A DNA stretch of 64,000 nt from Phaeobacter sp. 11ANDIMAR09. Lineage in GTDB: Bacteria; Pseudomonadota; Alphaproteobacteria; Rhodobacterales; Rhodobacteraceae. Where the stretch lies: assembly GCF_001294455.1 (NCBI RefSeq), contig NZ_LIKT01000009.1:1-64000 (forward strand). The letters are read 5' to 3'. A model generated the notes under the pieces. That model made no database searches, was not told the DNA's origin, and worked only from the letters and a program-made list of their open reading frames with translations. This document shows, in pieces, positions 51,749-60,760 of this stretch (the first letter of the stretch is position 1; each line of letters starts with the position of its first letter). The translations under genes and the position numbers were made by a program.

Positions 51749-53023
51749 TCAGCTGCGCCCTTTCCAGGGAACCAGCCAATTCTCGGCCCGGCGCATCAAC
51801 ACATCGATGCCAAAGCCGATCACTCCGATAAGTATGATCCCCATGAGCACGATGTCGGTCAGTTGGAACTTGGATGCGACCATGATCATCATCCCGGCGC
51901 CCTCTGACGCCGCAACCAGTTCGGCTGCAACCACCGTGCCCCAACAAACCCCCATGGCGACACGCGCGCCGGTAAAGATCTCGGGCAGCGAGTTGGGCAT
52001 GATGACATGGCGCATGATCTGCAGCTTGCTTGCACCCAAGGAATAGGCCGCATGCACCTTGGAGATATTGACCCCGGACACACCTGCCCGCGCTGAAATC
52101 GCCATGATCCAGAGCGAGGCCAGGAACAACAGGATGATCTTGCCCACCTCGCCGATACCAAACCAAATAATTACCAGCGGGATCAGCGCCAGCGGCGGCA
52201 CCGGGCGCATGAATTCCACGATCGGTTCGAACCAGCCACGGAACCAGTCGCTCAAACCCATCGCATAGCCCAACGGGATCCCGATCAGCGCCCCGAAGAA
52301 GAAGCCGGCAATTACGCGAAACAGCGAATAGCCCAGATGTTTCCACAGCGTGCTGTCACGGTAGCCTTCATTGGCGATTTCAATCACACGACCCACAACG
52401 GCTTCGGGCGGCGGCAGCCAGATCGGTTCCATCTGCAAGCCCTTGGGCGGAGAGAAGCTGATGGCGCCCTTGCTGGTCAGGGCAAAGCGCCCGGCATCCG
52501 TGCGGATCGAGCCGCCCGGTGCAATCGGGACTCCATCAATGGCGACAACCCTGGTCCCTTCTTTGCGCGTGACCTCGTCATTCTTGTCAAACAGCACAGT
52601 GGCCGAACGAGAGGCGGACATGGCCAGCGCATCGTCCTTGGCCAACCCGTCGCCAAGCGGCACGTCAAACTTCTCCGGTTTCTCGCCGAAATCCACGACG
52701 CGCACATGCACGGTGGCATCATCGCGTTCGCCGTCTTGGGTGGCCACCGTATAGGTAAAGGATGTCTCGCCAACAAACGGGCCCGGCGCGTGCAGGAACC
52801 CCGGCACCCAGGCCGACCCTGTGAACGACCCCCAAAGCAGGAAAATCGTCAGAACCGAGACCACCGAAGCAAACCGGTTCGAAATCACCGCGCTTTCATC
52901 GCCAAAGGTCACGGTTTTGAGCGAGGTGAAATCAGTATTCGTGCGCTGCACGACGAACCGCACAATAAGGAAGGAGATCACGAAGATCGCGACGTATACC
53001 AGCAGGATCATCAATCCAATCAT
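51749..53023 (-). CDS. Taurine/sulfonate-type ABC transporter permease (long form)
   Basis: The 424-residue inner-membrane protein ends in a BPD-transporter permease of TauC/SsuC type: HLGYSLFRVIAGFFFGALIG, FMRPVPPLALIPLVIIWFGI and the EAA loop AAYSLGASKLQIMRHVIMPN. Two N-terminal helices enclose an extra region of about 130 residues with a beta-rich, Ig-like look (FTYTVATQDGERDDATVHVR). Long TauC forms of this kind are known to me from Rhodobacterales taurine loci. GGAGG precedes the ATG; the start overlaps the ATPase gene stop (ATGA). Confidence 0.88.
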   Translation of the reverse strand: MIGLMILLVYVAIFVISFLIVRFVVQRTNTDFTSLKTVTFGDESAVISNRFASVVSVLTIFLLWGSFTGSAWVPGFLHAPGPFVGETSFTYTVATQDGERDDATVHVRVVDFGEKPEKFDVPLGDGLAKDDALAMSASRSATVLFDKNDEVTRKEGTRVVAIDGVPIAPGGSIRTDAGRFALTSKGAISFSPPKGLQMEPIWLPPPEAVVGRVIEIANEGYRDSTLWKHLGYSLFRVIAGFFFGALIGIPLGYAMGLSDWFRGWFEPIVEFMRPVPPLALIPLVIIWFGIGEVGKIILLFLASLWIMAISARAGVSGVNISKVHAAYSLGASKLQIMRHVIMPNSLPEIFTGARVAMGVCWGTVVAAELVAASEGAGMMIMVASKFQLTDIVLMGIILIGVIGFGIDVLMRRAENWLVPWKGRS

Positions 53024-53826
53024 TGCATTTCCTCCGAACGACCCATGATTTCTTCTTCCATGTCCCAGATCATTTCCAGGATTTCTTCGCGCGTCGTGGC
53101 ATAGCCTTCTGCTTTCTTGACTTCGCGCAGGTCACCCCCCACGCCCATTTCGGCAAAGGGAAGCCTGTATTCCTTGTGAATGCGTCCTGGACGCGGGGCC
53201 ATGACGAGAAGGCGCTCGCCCAAAAGCAGGGCCTCTTCCACCGAGTGAGTGATCAGAATGATGGTCTTGCCCGTCTCTTTCCAGAGCTTCAGCACGAGGC
53301 CCTGCATCTTTTCGCGGGTCAGCGCATCTAGCGCGCCCAGCGGTTCATCCATGAGGATCACGTCAGGGTCATTGGCCAGGCAGCGGGCAAGCGCCACACG
53401 CTGCTGCATGCCGCCCGAAAGTTCAAAGATTGCTTTGTCCTTGAAATCGCCAAGACCGGTCACATCAAGCAGGTGATCCACCTGATTTCCCCATTCCGCT
53501 TCGGTTTGCCCCTTCATCCTTGGGCCGAAGCTGACATTTTCTCGCACGTTCATCCATTCGAACAACGCGCCCTGCTGGAACACCATGCCGCGCTCGGCGT
53601 CAGGGCCCTTGACCACGTGCCCGTTCATGGTGATTTGACCTCCTGTCGGCGCCAGAAATCCGGCAGCGATGTTCAGCAAGGTGGTCTTGCCACAGCCCGA
53701 AGGGCCGAGCACGCTCAGAAGCTCGCCTGGCTTGAGATGCAGCGAGACATCCTTTAGCGCCTGCACAGAACTGCCATTGGGCAGGTCAAAGCGCATAGAG
53801 ATGCTTTCAATAGATAGTCCTGACAT
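53020..53826 (-). CDS. Taurine/sulfonate-type ABC transporter ATPase
   Basis: The 268-residue ATPase has Walker A LGPSGCGKTTLLNIAAG, signature ELSGGMQQRVALARCLANDP, Walker B VILMDEPLGALD and the H-loop LITHSVEEALLLGERLLVM. This is TauB/SsuB type. The start at 53826 has AAGGGA about ten bases upstream; a GTG three codons earlier is less well placed. It overlaps the permease gene by 4 bp and drives import of the substrate bound by the neighbouring periplasmic protein. Confidence 0.93.
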   Translation of the reverse strand: MSGLSIESISMRFDLPNGSSVQALKDVSLHLKPGELLSVLGPSGCGKTTLLNIAAGFLAPTGGQITMNGHVVKGPDAERGMVFQQGALFEWMNVRENVSFGPRMKGQTEAEWGNQVDHLLDVTGLGDFKDKAIFELSGGMQQRVALARCLANDPDVILMDEPLGALDALTREKMQGLVLKLWKETGKTIILITHSVEEALLLGERLLVMAPRPGRIHKEYRLPFAEMGVGGDLREVKKAEGYATTREEILEMIWDMEEEIMGRSEEMQ

Positions 53827-53892
53827 AGGCAGCACGTCCCTTTTGAGAAATGTGTGGGAGGACGGGCGGCCCCAGACGGAGCCACTCTGAAA

Positions 53893-53914
53893 GGCAGCGG
53901 TCTGCGCCGCTGCC
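53893..53914 (-). promoter_or_regulatory. Intercistronic hairpin between binding protein and ATPase genes
   Basis: GGCAGCGG and CCGCTGCC form a perfect 8-bp stem with a six-base loop. On the minus strand it is followed by TTT. It may attenuate transcription so the binding protein is made in excess. Confidence 0.5.
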
Positions 53915-53927
53915 CCAGTTGGTATCC

Positions 53928-54932
53928 TTAATTGCCGCCGGCGGCTGCAAGCGGATCGGTGTTGACGTTGCTCTCATAAGAATCGAGGGCCGCGTTGATG
54001 CTCTTGGCTTCGACAAACACGTCTGCAACGCCCTTCATGAAGGTCTGAGCATTCCCACCCAACCACTTTTCCGAAAGCTGATCGTCAACAGTCGGGAACG
54101 TGAAGGTCGCAATGGTTTCCGCGGTGGCGGCTTCATCCATGCCCGCGTCCTTGGCAATCAGCGGCAGCATTTTTGCGTGGTTGGCCGGGTCGGCCCACAT
54201 CGCGTTGGCATCTGCCGTCACCTTGAGGAACTGGGAAACCACCTCGCCGTTCTCGGCAACCCAGTCAGCCGGGCCTGAGGTGACATCAAACACCAGGATG
54301 CCGATCTCGGTCTTTTCAGCACCGGTCAGCAGCACGTTGCCATGCTCCAGAGCGCGGCGCAGCGATCCGCCCCAGCCGCAGAACATGTCGATCGAGCCCT
54401 GTGCAATCGCAGCGGCCGCATCCGGGGGATCCATGTCGACCACATCCATCGAGGCGACATCAACGCCAAAGTGGCTCATCTGCTTGAGGAAGCCATAGTG
54501 CGCGGCGGTGCCCAGCGGCACAGCGACTTTCCTGCCGGCCAGTTCGCCCGCATTGGTCTTGTCGATCTCCAGTTCCGCACGCACGACGCAGTTATCGTTG
54601 TCGGCATAGCTCACGGCGACGTCAAGGATCTCCAGATCTTGCCCGGCGCTGGCGGCAACCACGAAAGGCGGCAGGCCCTGGCTGACCGAAAGGTGAACGT
54701 CACCCGAGGCCATGGCAGCCGACATTTTCACACCGCTTTCAAAGCTGACCCAGTTGATGTCCATGCCAAGGACTTCTTCATAGGTGCCCATCTGCTTGGC
54801 ATATTCGAACGGCATCGGCCATTCGAGGAAATAGGCCACGGTGATGCTCTCTGCGCTGGCCGGTGCAGCGGCAAGTCCGGCCACGCCGGCTACAAAAGCT
54901 GCAACGGTATTTCTGAGGGGCTTCGTCATCAT
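53928..54932 (-). CDS. Taurine/sulfonate-type ABC transporter substrate-binding protein
   Basis: The 334-residue periplasmic protein has a signal peptide (NTVAAFVAGVAGLAAAPASA before ESITVAY). Family stretches are AYFLEWPMPFEYAKQMGTYE, ASGDVHLSVSQGLPPFVVAA, KVAVPLGTAAHYGFLKQMSH and KWLGGNAQTFMKGVADVF. These match Rhodobacterales TauA as I recall it. GGGAG precedes the ATG at 54932. No taurine catabolic genes (tpa, xsc, tauR) are near; instead CuyA- and HpsN-like enzymes are, so the ligand may be a C3 sulfonate rather than taurine. Confidence 0.88.
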   Translation of the reverse strand: MMTKPLRNTVAAFVAGVAGLAAAPASAESITVAYFLEWPMPFEYAKQMGTYEEVLGMDINWVSFESGVKMSAAMASGDVHLSVSQGLPPFVVAASAGQDLEILDVAVSYADNDNCVVRAELEIDKTNAGELAGRKVAVPLGTAAHYGFLKQMSHFGVDVASMDVVDMDPPDAAAAIAQGSIDMFCGWGGSLRRALEHGNVLLTGAEKTEIGILVFDVTSGPADWVAENGEVVSQFLKVTADANAMWADPANHAKMLPLIAKDAGMDEAATAETIATFTFPTVDDQLSEKWLGGNAQTFMKGVADVFVEAKSINAALDSYESNVNTDPLAAAGGN

Positions 54933-55039
54933 TGTAGTCTCCCTGTTCTTTTTCTGGGTCGCTTCTATGCGACTTGGATAAGCCGCGAAGATTTCCGGCT
55001 GCCAATATCTCGCAATGTTTTGCGCCCATTTGTCCAATA

Positions 55040-55087
55040 AAACTCGATTTTCGCAAAAAGATGGACTTTAGTTTCGAAATTTTCGAA
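55040..55087. promoter_or_regulatory. Divergent control region of the transporter and LysR genes
   Basis: This A/T-rich region holds AAACTCGATTTT (55040-55051) and two TTCGAA sites (55073-55078, 55082-55087), the latter forming a 15-bp near-palindrome TTCGAAATTTTCGAA. TATAGT at 55088 could be the -10 of the LysR gene. The AAA-N-TCGA-N-TTT element recurs before the FAD dehydrogenase gene. Confidence 0.45.
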
Positions 55088-55129
55088 TATAGTACAGAAT
55101 TCGCATAGGTATCATGCAAAAGGCTCGTC

Positions 55130-56110
55130 ATGCAGCGCAGTAACCTGAGCCTTCGTGGGCTCGAGATCTTTCAACTGATCGCCAAATCGGGCTCGGCCCG
55201 CAAGGTCTCCGAGGAAACCGGTCTCTCGATCAGCACCATATCACACCATTTGCGAAGTATTGAAGATAGCCTTGGGGTCGACCTTGTAGACCATTCCCGC
55301 CGTCCGATGGTGTTGACCCCTGCAGGTGAAGTTTTTGCCCATCACGTCGGAATTGGGTTGCAGGCGATCCGTCGCGGTGAAACCGAGCTTACTGCAGGCA
55401 ACCTTGCCCAGGTCCGAGAGCTGCGCCTGGGCATTGTCGATGATTTCGATAGCGAAGTCGCACCGGAACTGGCCCAGTTCCTGTCTCAGGCCATGCCAAA
55501 ATGTACGTTTAAACACCTCACCCGTCCCAGTCATGACATCATCCGCCTGTTGCACGAAAAGAAGCTCGACATCGGCATGGCGACGCGCCCGATCAGTGGG
55601 GATGCGGGGCTGGTCGAACTCCCCTTGTTGCGCGATCCTTTCGTGATTGCCTTGCCGGCCAATGCCACGGAACCGCCCGAAGCCTATCTGGCTGGACGGT
55701 CAAAGCTGCCCTTCCTGCGCTATTCCAAGAACCTGATAATCGGCAACCTGATCGAATTGCATCTACGGCGCACGCAGATCTCCCTGGACAACCGCTTTGA
55801 GCTTGAGAGCAACCATTCCCTGCTTGGCATGGTAGCAGAAGGCACCGGCTGGGCGATCACCACGCCGGCCAGCTACAACCGCGCCAAACGGTATCAAAAC
55901 CGCATCACGCTCCATGCGTTCCAGAACAAGAGCTTTGCACGAGAATTGTCGTTGTTTCGCGCGGACTACTATCCTCAGGCGACGGCTGATCTGATCGGAG
56001 GCACCTTACGGCACCTGCTGTCGCGTCATTTCATCGAACCGATCCTGAATGACCACCCCTGGCTTTCCAATGACTATCGTTTGCTGGAAAAAGCCGGAAC
56101 CGACAGTTAA
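55130..56110 (+). CDS. LysR family transcriptional regulator
   Basis: The 326-residue protein has the LysR HTH (LRGLEIFQLIAKSGSARKVS and ETGLSISTISHHLRSIEDSL) and a type 2 periplasmic-binding effector domain (LRLGIVDDFDSEVAPELAQF, KLDIGMATRPISGDAGLVEL, SLLGMVAEGTGWAITTPASY). It is head-to-head with the transporter operon, the canonical arrangement for LysR control. It lies directly upstream of the catabolic genes on the same strand. A shared sequence element in both intergenic regions suggests it regulates both units. Confidence 0.9.
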   Translation: MQRSNLSLRGLEIFQLIAKSGSARKVSEETGLSISTISHHLRSIEDSLGVDLVDHSRRPMVLTPAGEVFAHHVGIGLQAIRRGETELTAGNLAQVRELRLGIVDDFDSEVAPELAQFLSQAMPKCTFKHLTRPSHDIIRLLHEKKLDIGMATRPISGDAGLVELPLLRDPFVIALPANATEPPEAYLAGRSKLPFLRYSKNLIIGNLIELHLRRTQISLDNRFELESNHSLLGMVAEGTGWAITTPASYNRAKRYQNRITLHAFQNKSFARELSLFRADYYPQATADLIGGTLRHLLSRHFIEPILNDHPWLSNDYRLLEKAGTDS

Positions 56111-56186
56111 CGCCCCGAACAGATACCGGCTTTGCTGCGCCCAAAACTGCTCTGCGATGCCTTTGTAGCCTTGTCAATTCGTCAGG

Positions 56187-56218
56187 TTCGAAACAACTGG
56201 CAAACTAAATTCGATTTT
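56187..56218 (+). promoter_or_regulatory. Putative regulator site upstream of the FAD/GcvT dehydrogenase gene
   Basis: TTCGAA (56187-56192) and AAATTCGATTTT (56207-56218) lie 77-108 bp before the start codon. The second matches the transporter-side element AAACTCGATTTT in 11 of 12 positions. Confidence 0.4.
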
Positions 56219-56294
56219 TTCCAATCTAAAGACTTCTCATTGCGCCACCGCTGACCCTGCGAGCAGTTTGCAGGCAACGCATTAGGAGATCGCA

Positions 56295-58733
56295 ATGAAA
56301 TCGCGAACCAAAGTAGTGGTCATTGGCGGCGGCATCGCTGGCTGTTCGACACTCTATCACCTCACCCTGGAAGGCTGGAGCGACGTGGTCCTCGTTGAAC
56401 GCAACGAGCTGACCAGCGGCACCACCTGGCACTCAGCCGCGCAGGTCACGAACTTTGGTGGCAACCAGACCATGGTTGGGCTCAAAACCCATTCCATAAA
56501 CCTTTACAAAGAGTTGTCGGAGAACCCCGAATATCCGATCAACTATCACCACGCCGATGGCGGCATCCGCCTGGCCAATACCGAAGAGCAGATGCAGGGC
56601 TATCGGCATTTCTCTTCGATGGCGCGCGGCATGGGCGTGGATCTGGAAGTGATCGACGCCGAGGAATGTGCCCGCCGCCACCCGCTGATTTCCACCACCA
56701 ACCTGTTGGGTGGCCTTTGGGATCCGCTGGATGGCGATATCGATCCGGCGCAGCTGTGCCAGGCGCTGGCGTATCATGCGCGCAAGGCCGGGGCCGAAGT
56801 CTACCGCAACACGCCTGTCACTGCGCTGACCCAGCACAAGGACGACACCTGGACCGTGCACACCGAACATGGCGATATCGACTGTGACATCGTGGTCAAC
56901 GCCTGCGGTTACCGCGTGAACGAAGTGGGCGCGATGATGGGTGTGCATCACCCGGTGGCGTCAATGGAGCACCAGTATTTCCTGACCGAGGACATCCCCG
57001 CCATTGCCGAAGCTGGTCACCGGATGCCGTTGCTGCGCTGCCCCATCAGCGACTACTACAGCCGTCAGGAAAAAGGCGGCCTTCTGGTCGGGTTTTATGA
57101 ACAGGACTGCAAGACCTGGGGCATGGACGGGATCGACCCGAACTTTGTGAATGCGCTGTGCCCGGATGATCTGGACCGCGTGATGGATGTGCTGGCCGGT
57201 GCCTTTGAACGCATGCCCGCGCTGGAAGAAACCGGCATCCGCTCCATCGTCAACGGCCCGATCACCTATACCATCGACGGTGCGCCGCTGGTGGGCCCGA
57301 TCCCGGGCAAGCGCAACGCGTTCTGCATCATCGGCTTGCGCGCTGGTCTTGGCGAAGGCGGCGGCCACGGCTGGCTTCTGGCGCAACAGATCGTGCATGG
57401 CGAAGCCCAGTATGACACCTGGTGCATCGACCCGCGCCGATTTACCGGGCACACCAACGTGGAACTGACCGCGCTGAAGGCCATCGAAGACTATCAGAAC
57501 GAATTCCGCTTTCACTTCCCCCATGAACATCGCCCCGCAGGCCGCCCCGCGAAAACCACGCCGCTGACCCCTGTCCTTGCCGCTGAAGGCGCCGAATTCA
57601 CCGTGGTCAACGGCTGGGAACGGATGGACTACATCAAGCCCAGCCCCGATTTCCACCCGTCGCTGTCGTTCACCTTTGACGAAGCCTTTGACATCGTCGG
57701 GGCCGAAGTCAAAAATGTTCAGGAAAACGTCGGCCTGTGTGAGGTCAACGGCTTCAACCGGTTTGAAATCACCGGTGCGGATCGCCATAGCTTCCTCGAC
57801 CGGATGTTCTGCGGCAAGGTGACCAAACGCGACGGCCGGGTTGGCCTCGGTTACATGCTGAACGACCACGGTATGGTCAAAGGCGAAGCAACGGTCGCCA
57901 ACTTGCCCAAAAGCGACCGTGGTCCGGCGCGGGTGTGGTTCGGTTCAGCAGCGGCTGCCGAGTTCCACGACATGGACTGGCTGACCCAGCATGTGCACGA
58001 CCACGAAGATGTGCAGATCAAATCGCTGACCAATGACCAGACCATCCTGGTTCTGGCCGGCCCCAAGGCCCGCAAAGTGCTCAGCGCTTGTGCGCGTGGA
58101 GACTGGTCGAAACAGGCCTTCCCCTGGCTGTCCGTGCGCGAATGCTTCATTGGCTTTTCACCCGCAACCGTGCTGGGTGTCAGCTTTTCGGGCGAGTTGG
58201 CTTACGAAATCCACGTACCAAATGCTTCGCTTTACGCGGTCTACCTGGCACTCCGCTCCGCGGGCGAGGCCTACGGCATGCAGCTGTTTGGCGCCCGCGC
58301 CGTGGACTCGATGCGGATGGAAAAAGGGTACTTGCACTGGAAAGCGGACCTGCTGACCGAGTTCGACCCTTATGAGACCGCGTTGGACCGGTTTGTGAAG
58401 TTGGACAAGGAGGCCGACTTCACCGGCAAGGAGGCGCTGCGCAAACGGCATGCAGAAGGTCCGCGCAGCAAGCTGGTCTGCCTCAGGATCGATGCGACCC
58501 ACGCCCCTGCCCATGGTGGCGCCTCGCTGATGCAGGGAGACGCGGTGGTTGGCACAATCACCTCGGGCGACTGGGGCTATCGCGTCGGCATGAACCTTGC
58601 CTACGCCTTCGTTGAGCCTAGTCTGGCAAAAGAAGGCAATACCATGGAGCTGGACCTGTGCGGGGAGCGGGTACCGGCCACCGTCATAATGCCGTCTCCA
58701 TACGATCCCAGCTACGAACTGATGCGGAGTTAA
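56295..58733 (+). CDS. FAD-dependent dimethylglycine/sarcosine dehydrogenase-like protein with GcvT domain
   Basis: The 812-residue protein begins with an FAD Rossmann motif (VVVIGGGIAGCSTLYHL). SGTTWHSAAQV follows, whose His46 is where dimethylglycine/sarcosine dehydrogenases bind FAD covalently. The C-terminal ~370 residues are a GcvT/aminomethyltransferase domain (FEITGADRHSFLDRMFCGKV, VLGVSFSGELAYEIHVPNAS, SMRMEKGYLHWKADL). Such enzymes oxidise N-methyl or secondary amines and pass formaldehyde to tetrahydrofolate. AGGAG precedes the ATG. Its place beside sulfonate genes suggests an N-substituted aminosulfonate, which is inference. Confidence 0.88.
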   Translation: MKSRTKVVVIGGGIAGCSTLYHLTLEGWSDVVLVERNELTSGTTWHSAAQVTNFGGNQTMVGLKTHSINLYKELSENPEYPINYHHADGGIRLANTEEQMQGYRHFSSMARGMGVDLEVIDAEECARRHPLISTTNLLGGLWDPLDGDIDPAQLCQALAYHARKAGAEVYRNTPVTALTQHKDDTWTVHTEHGDIDCDIVVNACGYRVNEVGAMMGVHHPVASMEHQYFLTEDIPAIAEAGHRMPLLRCPISDYYSRQEKGGLLVGFYEQDCKTWGMDGIDPNFVNALCPDDLDRVMDVLAGAFERMPALEETGIRSIVNGPITYTIDGAPLVGPIPGKRNAFCIIGLRAGLGEGGGHGWLLAQQIVHGEAQYDTWCIDPRRFTGHTNVELTALKAIEDYQNEFRFHFPHEHRPAGRPAKTTPLTPVLAAEGAEFTVVNGWERMDYIKPSPDFHPSLSFTFDEAFDIVGAEVKNVQENVGLCEVNGFNRFEITGADRHSFLDRMFCGKVTKRDGRVGLGYMLNDHGMVKGEATVANLPKSDRGPARVWFGSAAAAEFHDMDWLTQHVHDHEDVQIKSLTNDQTILVLAGPKARKVLSACARGDWSKQAFPWLSVRECFIGFSPATVLGVSFSGELAYEIHVPNASLYAVYLALRSAGEAYGMQLFGARAVDSMRMEKGYLHWKADLLTEFDPYETALDRFVKLDKEADFTGKEALRKRHAEGPRSKLVCLRIDATHAPAHGGASLMQGDAVVGTITSGDWGYRVGMNLAYAFVEPSLAKEGNTMELDLCGERVPATVIMPSPYDPSYELMRS

Positions 58734-58736
58734 ACC

Positions 58737-59825
58737 ATGACGCAGGAGGTTCGTGTTACCATTCTGGTCGCCGACGGCTTCGTGCCCGCGGAACTGGCGC
58801 TTGCACAGGATATCTTGCGCATCGCCACCCGCGTGGGTCGTGGTCTAACGTTCACCTGTCAGGTCTGTTCAATGAACGGCGAAGACTTTGTTGAAGGTCT
58901 TGGCGGTTTGTTGGCGCGAACCGAAGGTTTCTCGGTTGACGAGGCTGTTCTGCCAGACCACCTGATCGTTTTAGGTGGCAAGGGGGCATGTTCCGGGTTT
59001 TCTCAATTGCGCGCTCGATTGCGATGGTTCGAGCGCATGGGCCGAGACGTTCTTTTGCTGTCCGATGCCGCGTCGGAATGGAAGCAACTCTACCCTGACG
59101 ACGCACTGGTTACGACACACTGGGAAATCCAACAGCGTGCCCGCGATGCGGGTCATGGGCTCGATGGCGCGCTCCCTCTTTTTTCCCAGGCCAGCCGCAT
59201 CACCACCGCCGCTGGTATGGCATCCACCGCCGACGTGGTTCTAAACCGGATCGTGGCGCCTAAATCGCTGAAACTGGCCCAGGCCGTCGGTCAGGTCTTG
59301 CTCCTGCACGGCATCCGGGGAGGCGACACCAGCCAACCGTGCAGTGTCAACGACGTCGGAGCACTTCGTCTTCCCGGGTTGGAACCAGTGGTTGCGGCAA
59401 TGGAACAGAACATGGATACGCCGCTCAAAACCCCTGAACTCGCCGAGTTGGTTAACTTGTCAGTCCGCCAGTTGGAACGCAAGTTTCAAAGCATCGTTGG
59501 CCAAAGCCCGGCGGCGTTTTATCGATCCCTACGATTGCACCGCGCACGTAATCTAATCGAGCATACAGCCCTACCTCTTTGCGAAGTAGCCCTCGCCTGC
59601 GGGCTGGGCACCACGTCGAACTTTTCACGAAGGTACGCACTCGAGTTTGGCGTGAGCCCAACACGGCGGCGTGCCCAGCTGTCCGCCACCGCGTCAAAAG
59701 AAAAGCCTACAACACACACTCAAGGAATTCAGAATGCACCTATCTCGCTTCCCACGCGTCCATCTCGCCCATCTGCAAACACCACTCGAACCGATGAAGC
59801 GGTTGTCGGAGGCGCTCGGCGTTGA
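58737..59825 (+). CDS. GlxA-type AraC family regulator (DJ-1/PfpI plus HTH)
   Basis: The 362-residue regulator has an N-terminal DJ-1/PfpI-like domain ([40 protein letters not shown]) and a C-terminal AraC HTH pair ([20 protein letters not shown] and [20 protein letters not shown], ending [11 protein letters not shown]). The last ~45 residues lie outside any domain and overlap the next gene by 92 bp. It starts three bases after the dehydrogenase stop. Relatives such as GbdR and CdhR control carnitine, glycine-betaine and sarcosine catabolism, consistent with the N-methyl-amine enzyme upstream. Confidence 0.9.
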   Translation: MTQEVRVTILVADGFVPAELALAQDILRIATRVGRGLTFTCQVCSMNGEDFVEGLGGLLARTEGFSVDEAVLPDHLIVLGGKGACSGFSQLRARLRWFERMGRDVLLLSDAASEWKQLYPDDALVTTHWEIQQRARDAGHGLDGALPLFSQASRITTAAGMASTADVVLNRIVAPKSLKLAQAVGQVLLLHGIRGGDTSQPCSVNDVGALRLPGLEPVVAAMEQNMDTPLKTPELAELVNLSVRQLERKFQSIVGQSPAAFYRSLRLHRARNLIEHTALPLCEVALACGLGTTSNFSRRYALEFGVSPTRRRAQLSATASKEKPTTHTQGIQNAPISLPTRPSRPSANTTRTDEAVVGGARR

Positions 59826-60747
59826 TCTGTGGATCAAACGCGACGATTGCACAGGCATGTCGACCGGCGGGAACAAGACCCGAAAGCTCGAATTCCTGAT
59901 GGCAGAGGCGCTGGAACAGGGCGCCGATATGGTGATGACACAGGGCGCGACCCAGACCAACCACGGACGCCAGACCGCAGCCTTTGCCGCTAAGCTGGGC
60001 TTCAAGTGCCATATCCTGCTCGAAGACCGTACTAGCTATGACGATGCCAACTACAACACCAACGGCAATGTCCTGCTCGATCATCTGCACGGTGCGACCA
60101 CTGAAAAATTCCCGGGGGGCCACGACATGCCCGCCGAGATGGAACGGGCCGCAGAAAAGATGCGCGCCAAAGGGCACAGGGTTTACGTCATTCCCGGTGG
60201 CGGATCGAACCCGACCGGCGCGCTTGGCTATGTGAACTGCGCCTTTGAACTACTTGCCCAGGCCAATGAAACCGGACTCAAGATTGACCGGGTTGTACAT
60301 GCGACCGGGTCGTCAGGCACTCAGGCCGGGCTGGTGACCGGGCTTTGCGCGATGAACTCCGCCGTTCCGGTACTGGGCATCGGCACGCGCGCGCCGCAAC
60401 CGAAACAGGAACAGATGGTGTATGACCTGGCTTGCAAGACCGCCGAGAAGCTCGGTTGCCCGGGTGTGGTCAAGCGCGAAGATGTCATGGCCAACACCGA
60501 CTATGTCGGCGAAGGGTATGGCCTGCCCACACAAAGCGGCATCGAGGCCATCCGGATGTTTGCCGAACTGGAAGGGATTCTGCTGGACCCCTGCTATTCG
60601 GCTAAGGGTGCAGCAGGCCTGATCGATCTCGCACGCAAGGGCGCATTCAAGGACGAAACCGTAGTGTTCCTGCACACCGGCGGGGCAGCCGCCCTGGGCG
60701 GGTACGATTTCGCATTTGATAACACTGACCGCTGGGTCAACCTGTAA
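59734..60747 (+). CDS. cuyA: L-cysteate sulfo-lyase (CuyA) / D-cysteine desulfhydrase family enzyme
   Basis: The 337-residue PLP enzyme has the Schiff-base lysine in [19 protein letters not shown]. Other family stretches are [39 protein letters not shown] and [20 protein letters not shown]. The pattern agrees with roseobacter CuyA, which releases sulfite, ammonia and pyruvate from L-cysteate. Related enzymes act on D-cysteine or ACC, so substrate is not certain. AAGGA precedes the ATG at 59734, inside the 3' end of the regulator gene. The conserved [18 protein letters not shown] supports this start. Confidence 0.85.
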   Translation: MHLSRFPRVHLAHLQTPLEPMKRLSEALGVDLWIKRDDCTGMSTGGNKTRKLEFLMAEALEQGADMVMTQGATQTNHGRQTAAFAAKLGFKCHILLEDRTSYDDANYNTNGNVLLDHLHGATTEKFPGGHDMPAEMERAAEKMRAKGHRVYVIPGGGSNPTGALGYVNCAFELLAQANETGLKIDRVVHATGSSGTQAGLVTGLCAMNSAVPVLGIGTRAPQPKQEQMVYDLACKTAEKLGCPGVVKREDVMANTDYVGEGYGLPTQSGIEAIRMFAELEGILLDPCYSAKGAAGLIDLARKGAFKDETVVFLHTGGAAALGGYDFAFDNTDRWVNL

Positions 60748-60760
60748 GGAGACGGCCACC

